Source of the DNA: Rhodocollybia butyracea
Taxonomy: Eukaryota; Basidiomycota; Agaricomycetes; Agaricales; Omphalotaceae
Direction of reading: 5' to 3'
Assembly: GCA_015501585.1 (NCBI GenBank)
Contig: JADNRY010000044.1
Location: forward strand, 248,001-312,000
Length of the DNA: 64,000 bases
In this document: positions 57,768 to 64,000 of the stretch, in pieces
Position numbering within the stretch: the first letter of the stretch is position 1
How the letters are laid out: the number at the start of each line of letters is the position of its first letter
The notes under the pieces: generated by a model
What the model was told of the DNA's origin: nothing
The model's input: only the letters and a program-made list of their open reading frames with translations
Database searches by the model: none
Program-made: the position numbers and the translations under genes

Positions 57768-60266
57768 AAAATGTCTACAGCAACCGAGAAAAGCCAAGAG
57801 ATATTTCCAGTTGACCACTTGAAAGCGTTCTATTTTTGAATGACAAAGCTTATTTGCGAGTTGCAGTACTGTGAAAACTAGGCCGAAACTAGGCTGGTTG
57901 CGGGTTTAAGTTGCAGGCATGTTCCTGGCATAGCACATCAAATCACTCCACCCACGAAATCCGGATCCGGTAATAAGTTGTAACGAGTAGCATCCTCCAT
58001 TTAGTTGCTGACGGAGATCAATTTTTTGACAGGGTAGATTTATCGATAGGCACCAACGCAGCAGTACGGGGCGCTTTCAGCTTGATGTCGACGAACGTCG
58101 ATCAAGGTCAAGTCACATGGCTCGTGTGAACTCAGAACTAAGTTACTCTCAAAACTCTTCATAAATTATTCAAGTGTAGCCTAAGAGCTAATGCATAATG
58201 CCTGAGACGCGGGAGCTACTACAATCTCATGTCTACATTAATGTGCGACGTGCATGTGTCTGGCGGGATTTTGTAAAGTTATTAGCGGGTTGCTCTTACC
58301 GGACGTCTGCAAAATTGGTCTTGACCACAGCTTCAAGACGGCTAGCCAACGCGCAGCCACTTGAAATTAGAGCAGTCAGTCACTTGTGTGCATAGTACTA
58401 GTATCACTGCATTCGCTCGGAACCGCAGACGCCATCCAAAACATCCTTTCTATAGTAGTACACGCCGGGTATATAGCATTGGTAGAAATCGAGACTACAT
58501 AAGCAGTATTGTCCTCTATTGTCCTAAACGCGTAAGCGGCGGTCCTACGGTGCCGCCTCAACAGCCAAAGATATATGAAAGGAGTGGCACCCGTCAGGTT
58601 ACATAGGGTTGCGGCACAGCACGGTCGCTAGACAGAACGGGAGGCGAACTTAAGTTATGGAGTTTCCGCCATCCCAACCCGCAACAGCACAAGTCATAGG
58701 GGATCCGAAGCTTGTATCGAGAGTGAATTCGGTCCGCCACACCATTCCCACAGCGAGAAAATTTCCAGTGCTTCATCCCAATTTCGCCACAAGGTTAGTT
58801 CATCTTGCCCCAGCTACTGACTCTACGTCAACCCTTAAGTCCTGTATTCTTCCAAACCTCCCAGAGTCGTCTTCTGATTCTGAGCAGCAGGGTATGTCCG
58901 CAAACCCGCTAGTGATTGATTGTGTCCAAGGACTTTTGATATTCGCCAAGAAAGCTACCAGGCGTGAAGCTGGAAGCTGAGTACCGTGTGACCTATGCAC
59001 AAGTATACCTACCAATGCCCATTCCCCTTTTACCACACCGAGTAGCACGCTGGAAGTTGGAAAAGAGGAGCTGATTTCGGACAAGAATCCGGGATTAAAT
59101 TTTTTCTGCTCAGCTTACATTTATCGATTTCATTATCCTTGATCAAATCAGTCAGTCTAATATGCCCCTTGCCATTGGAGCGTGAACCCAAGTTTCGGGC
59201 AGTTCCGTCTCATAATTAGCCTTTTGTATAGGTATAGCCCACGGCACTTGTACTGTATGAAGAAGCAGAAGGAGGCTTATTCGATGGGGCACAAAGGTAC
59301 TACTCGGTTGTGACTATATGTTATTTGAAAACTGTTCAGCGTGGAGGTAGTTAAGAGCACCGTGTTGGAAGGAAGGAATAAACAATGCGTTTCCATTGCA
59401 TCTTCACATTATGACCATCTCTTGAAGAATAGCACGCGCTCTCCGGCGGACAATTCACCCTAGAGTAGGTTGATAATTTTGTACATCTACACTCCTGCTC
59501 GCGGATTATTCTAGAAAGGCGTCTGTATTATAACTTCACCCCGAGATTCTTCTCGTTCCTCGCCGGACGGAGTGGGAGTGCATTAGGAAAGAAGGGGGGA
59601 AGGAAGGATTCTGATGTCAAGGTGGTACCTCGCTGAACGGGGTGAGAATGCATCAAGAAAAGGGATCGGTACAGCCGGGTCGGTACTACTATTGTAGTTC
59701 AATTCGGATATGCGGAAAACTGAGAACTCGGTGTTCTTTCTTCCCCTTATGATGATATACATCTGCCAAAGTCGAGGGAACCATTAGTGTCTCCCGGTGG
59801 CAAAGCGGAAGTACGGAGGCCAATCTAAAAAGTACAAACCAACAACTCGGTGATAAGTTTAGGGAAAATTCATGATATTCACCAGCCAAGAAAATCGTCT
59901 GGGCTCAGCTTGGCTCTTGTTCCTTTGGCTCGTGTTCTCTCTCGTTGCGTTTTATTCAGAAATAAAAGGAAATCCGAAATCCGCACGATCCGATCATGGT
60001 CGCAGCTTGTCGCAGCTATGGTCAGAAAAATAAGCATTCGTTTAATAGGTTAATGTCAGGAGTGTCAAAAGCTTTCCTTACATTGAGCATCTGGGTGATG
60101 TGATGCAGGTCGCCGCTCCCGCCGCCTGCCGAGTTGTTTGGATGTTTGTATCGTTATGAGAAGGAAACGAGCCAGATGGTCTATCTATCTATCAAGCTTG
60201 ACAGTCTCGAAGAAAAATGTCGCACGCCATCAACGCGCTTACGGCATTTCTCTCTTGCCATTCTCA
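57768..60266. other. Intergenic region
   Basis: No recognised gene. Short frames at 58198-58395 and 58657-58980 have no motif or splice-linked partners. A small imperfect repeat of GTG(A/G)GA.TGCAT type occurs near 59570 and 59645. Includes the promoter of the 5-phosphatase gene. Confidence 0.4.
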
Positions 60267-63200
60267 ATGGCTGGGCTAGAGAGTGCAATTCGACTACTTC
60301 TACGACCGTCGGATTCAATCGTTTGTTTTGTGGAATGTTTTTCTGCGTACGCCGATGGCCAAGATACAAGCCATTCCAGTAATAATGACTCCACGAATTC
60401 ACGACACAAGAGGATTGTCGTCGTTGTAACTCATAGAGATGAAATCAATGGTTGGGAGGAAGGAAGGTGAGTTTCCTCGTCTGCATACTGAACTTATGTT
60501 GATCTACAGCTTGTCTACAGTGTATTCGTTCTCAAACCTAAATTGTTCTCGGCGGCGACAATTAAAGAACTAGAAATACATCGCGTATTTCCGATTTATG
60601 GAGATTTCACCATGACAATGGCTCAGATGCGGCAGGAAACGTTGGATCTCAGTCGTCTGAGCGTAAATGAGTTTCGATCGGGTATGTCAGTTTCGTCCGC
60701 GTGGTAGTTGCTTAATCTGACGCTCCTGTAGGTTTCAAGGTTACAATTCATCCAGGCCATACTCTGATTGGCAGTGAACCACTGGATCTGGCAACATACG
60801 ACATCACAGGGTTGAAGAATGTACTTGCAGAGTGTAGGCGACTCAAGGAACTTTCAGGTTCGTTCCCAAGCACTGTACCGTATTAACTTTCATGAACGCT
60901 TCAGAGATTGTCCCTGAGGCAAGCTCACCTACCCAAACGTACTCCTGGCTGGCTTCCTATACAGCAAACTCTAACGTCTACATTCCCTCTCGTTCGTCCA
61001 TTTTTCTCACCTTTACAGCCCTACTTATCCTGATCCAGTACCGTCCTCTTTTCCCGATCTTCGGGATCTTTTCAAGCCTCTGTATACTCGTCTCTCACCT
61101 GCTAGTGCCGGACAACGAGTGATGGTGAAATTAATGATATTGTTCTGGTTCGAGACGATTGGGCTAGGACCAGAGCACGAAACCAATGTAGAAAAGGCAG
61201 AGCCAGACTGAAGTATGGCCTTGTCTCAAGCGTTGGAAGCGACAATACTAATATGATTAACCATCCAGTCTTCGGCTGGGGACATTCAATGTTAATGGAA
61301 AGATGCCATCGCAGGACTTGTCAGCTTGGGTGAGAGGGAAGACTCAAAATCAGAATCCATTGCTAGAACCGCTACCTGTTGTAAAAGATATCTCGCCGTT
61401 ATCTTTAGGTGAAGTGGTGAAAAATCCTCTCGATGCGGATACTGGTCAAGGTATGTATCGACTTTCCATAATTCGATAAGCTAAAATTCCACTGTTCAAA
61501 GGAATACAAACATCTTTCTTCTCATACTCGTCTGTATCGTCCAAACATGCGATACATTCAGGCGCGTCAACGTTTTCGGTTGCTCATTCAGCCGGCACGG
61601 CCTCGTCGTTCACCCTTACAAATAATACTATGGATAATACTTCTGTTACTTTTCCTTCAGAGTCTACGGCATCGTCTGATCTGGTCATACCCATACCAGT
61701 TTTGCTTGAACCACTGGAAGTCCCGACTGTTGCAGTCAGTGAGAAATCGAGTTTTGCTGACTCTGAGGTAGAACCCGACGTTCTAGTTTTGGGGTTTGAA
61801 GAACTTGATTTGTCTACCGAAGCGCTTCTGTACTCGACATCCACAGTGAGGGAAGACGCCTGGACTGAGGCGATTTTTGCCGCCTTAGGTGAAAAGGCAG
61901 AAATGTATGAAAAGGTACGTTGACACTTTATTGTTACCATCTATGCTAATCGTCGTGTCCAGCTTGCATCAAAGCAACTTGTTGGCATGCTCATCATCGT
62001 CATTGTCAAGAAATATTTAAGATCTTGCTTCTCAGACATCATAACTATCAGTGTAGGAGCAGGGATAATGGGACTCATGGTCGGGCCAGGTAGTCAATTT
62101 CCAAAAACAGAGCTGCCACTCACGACTTCTGCAGGGAAACAAAGGAGGCACGGCTATCCGCTTGGCCTTCACACCCCCAGCGTCAGGCCTTGATACCCTC
62201 GATGCAGCGCTAAATGTTGGTGATCCGGATTCTGAAAAGCATCACCATGGCATTGAGAATCCAGGACCCACGATACTGACCTTTGTTGTTTCTCACCTGG
62301 CGGCGTTTGACGAAATGGTCGACAAGCGAAATGCTGATTTCCAGGATTTATCAAAACGTTTAATGTTCGATTCAAGCACAATGACTGCCTCAGCTAGCCC
62401 GTCAGTACCTGCGAATAACGGTAAAAAGGTCAACGTCAGTACTGCTTCGAGCGATGACACTCCGATGCCTGGTGGAATGGCCGTATCATCAAGTCTAGTC
62501 ACAGTACCAGAGAAGTTTGGAGTTTTTGAGACTGATGTTCTGCTCTGGATGGTGAGCTTTGACAGTGATGTACGTTACTGGCTAATGAAATATCATCCAT
62601 CGGCTAGGGAGGTAGGTTCACATCTTTGCTTGACATCAGTGCGGTTCTCATACCTTGCCCACAGACTTGAACTACCGCATTGACCTTCCAGATGCAGATG
62701 TTCGGACTCTGCTTCAATCCGAAAATTGGAGAGACCAGCTAGCAACATTACTCCACTATGACCAGGTACACTACTCTCACTTGATCTTGCAAAGCTGATT
62801 GCTCAGTAGCCTTTTTTCAGCTCAGAACAGCCATACGGCATAAAAAAGCGTTCGATATATTCGTTGAACATGACATCAAATATCTGCCGTGAGTCTTGCG
62901 TAGCTTCATCAACATTGCATTAATGATCTGCCCCAGTACCTATCGCTTCTCCAGTGGTATCTCTACCGATGCCTTGGGTTACGATGTAAAGTAAGTACCT
63001 ACTTCTTATTGCATCTATCGCGCTAAAGCTCAGTTATATTACTAGACGAAAGCCAGCATGGACAGACCGTATTCTACACACATTCTCTCCTTTGACCGCC
63101 AGTGTAAATCAGTCATCATACTCTGGTCATCCGGAGATCACTGTGAGCGATCACCGTCCAGTTTCAGCAGAGTTCACTGTAGATGTAAGGAACAAAAACC

Positions 63201-64000
63201 TTTTCGATCCATTATTAACCCACGTTGCCTCTAGTTGGATTTCTATGACAATGATCAGCTCCATGCTACTGCTGCGAACCTCTTGCGACAAGTACAAGGC
63301 ATGGAAGAACTGCAAGGAAGAGCAAAGGCAAAGCTCAGTCACACTTCAATTGAACTAGGGAATATCTTGTGAGTTTAGCCCAAACTATCAAGTTGCCTTT
63401 GACGTTAAAATGCGTAGCTACAAACAAAAGAAGGCTACCACTTTTACGTTTCATAATTGTGGAAAGGTAGAACATTTATCGTGATCCACAAAAAATGTTA
63501 ACCGATATTTACCTAGGTCCCTCTCGCGTTTCGTTTCGTGCCCATCGAATTGCACAGTGAACCCTGTGAGTCTATAGGCTGGTTCAAACTGCCTTTACAC
63601 CGACGCTACCTTCGCAGTTCCAGAATGGTTGTCGGCCTCCCAGACAACAGGCTTACTGCTGCCTAACGAGCTCATTGAGATTACGCTGACAGTCTACATC
63701 GACAACGCTATCGCGTCTCGCCTCAACTTGGGGCCACGAGATATTTACTGTACGCTGATCATGCACACCATGATGGGTCAAGATTATTTCATCGCCATTA
63801 GTGCCCAATATCGCAAGTCACCCAATGAACAAAGGGAGAAACTGTGCTCACTGCTGCTCTCTAGAATACACTTGTTTTGCGAACAAGCTCTCGCGATTAA
63901 CTCGGCTTCCAGGGCCTATACGCAAAATCCAGTCGGCCAATGACCTTCTGGATGCTGATAGAGCTCTCAGCGCACCGAGAGAAGTCATGCGGCTGGTTAA
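60267..64000 (+). CDS. OCRL/INPP5B-like inositol polyphosphate 5-phosphatase (3' end outside window)
   Basis: Removes the 5-phosphate of PI(4,5)P2 and related lipids at membranes. Early exons are 60267-60466, 60521-60681 and from 60732. The N-terminus reads MAGLESAIRLLLRPSDSIVC, a PH-like module. Catalytic motifs: LRLGTFNVNGKMP, LVLGFEELDLS, GNKGGTAIRLAF, VSHLAAFDEMVDKRNADFQD, WMGDLNYRIDLPDADVRTLL, YLPTYRFSS, KRKPAWTDRILHTF and VSDHRPVSAEF. The middle Gly of WMGDLNYR comes from a 4-nt micro-exon (62608-62611). After the catalytic domain comes an ASH-like domain (TFTFHNCGKVPLAFRFVPIE, PNELIEITLTVYI, GQDYFIAISAQY) and LSRLTRLPGPIRKI, as in OCRL before its RhoGAP-like domain, which would lie beyond 64000. 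The intron 63813-63864 is GC-AG. One junction near 60985-61015 is unresolved (23-nt intron or frame break). Confidence 0.92.

Noticed and set aside
1..64000. CRISPR arrays, bacterial operons, Shine-Dalgarno sites, rRNA genes
   Set aside because: None seen; gene structure is eukaryotic throughout.

Overview
The window looks like nuclear DNA of a mushroom-forming basidiomycete (Agaricomycetes). Genes are dense, lie on both strands, and carry many short introns (mostly 45-65 nt). Family content agrees: a class II manganese peroxidase, a GH92 mannosidase, a Zn2Cys6 regulator, DUF6533-type 7TM and tyrosine-kinase-like proteins typical of agarics, and no bacterial operon structure. I assigned exon borders by hand from GT-AG or GC-AG signals, reading-frame continuity and remembered family motifs. 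No alignment was run.

Layout. 1.6-4.5 kb: branched-chain aminotransferase (+) and an Ncp1-like coiled-coil protein (-). 5.9-9.0 kb: secreted GH92 alpha-mannosidase (+). 9.3-15.7 kb: Baeyer-Villiger-type flavin monooxygenase (-) and a 14-exon Zn2Cys6 regulator (-). 16.5-19.0 kb: F-box-like protein (-). 19-24.5 kb: gene-poor. 24.5-27.3 kb: coiled-coil protein of unknown function (+). 29.1-33.9 kb: ankyrin-PH-oxysterol-binding protein (+). 34.4-39.2 kb (all -): class V aminotransferase, a conserved hypothetical and a DUF6533-like 7TM protein. 39.4-44.5 kb (+): Sho1-type osmosensor, then a tandem kinase-pseudokinase. 45.2-48.2 kb: Hua1-like proline-rich protein (+) and a conserved hypothetical (-). 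48.1-53.9 kb: a head-to-tail tandem duplication carrying two copies of an unrecognised small secreted protein gene; the second unit is split by a ~1.45-kb insertion. 55.5-57.4 kb: manganese peroxidase (-). 60.3 kb to the right edge: OCRL/INPP5B-like inositol polyphosphate 5-phosphatase (+), running off the window.

Most notable. (1) Micro-exons in catalytic motifs: 7 nt carrying the heme-ligating His of the peroxidase and 4 nt inside the phosphatase catalytic motif, plus 7-, 9- and 14-nt exons elsewhere. (2) An unusual number of GC-AG introns. (3) The fresh tandem duplication, with a gene-fragment scar, an insertion flanked by a 6-bp direct repeat, and a lineage-specific secreted pair. (4) A kinase-pseudokinase fusion. 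(5) A run of single-base frame breaks between 32 and 40 kb, several in homopolymers, which may be assembly errors or gene decay.

The genes do not form one pathway. Local themes are lignin/glycan breakdown (peroxidase, GH92), oxidative metabolism with a possible neighbouring regulator, and lipid/osmotic signalling (OSBP, 5-phosphatase, Sho1).
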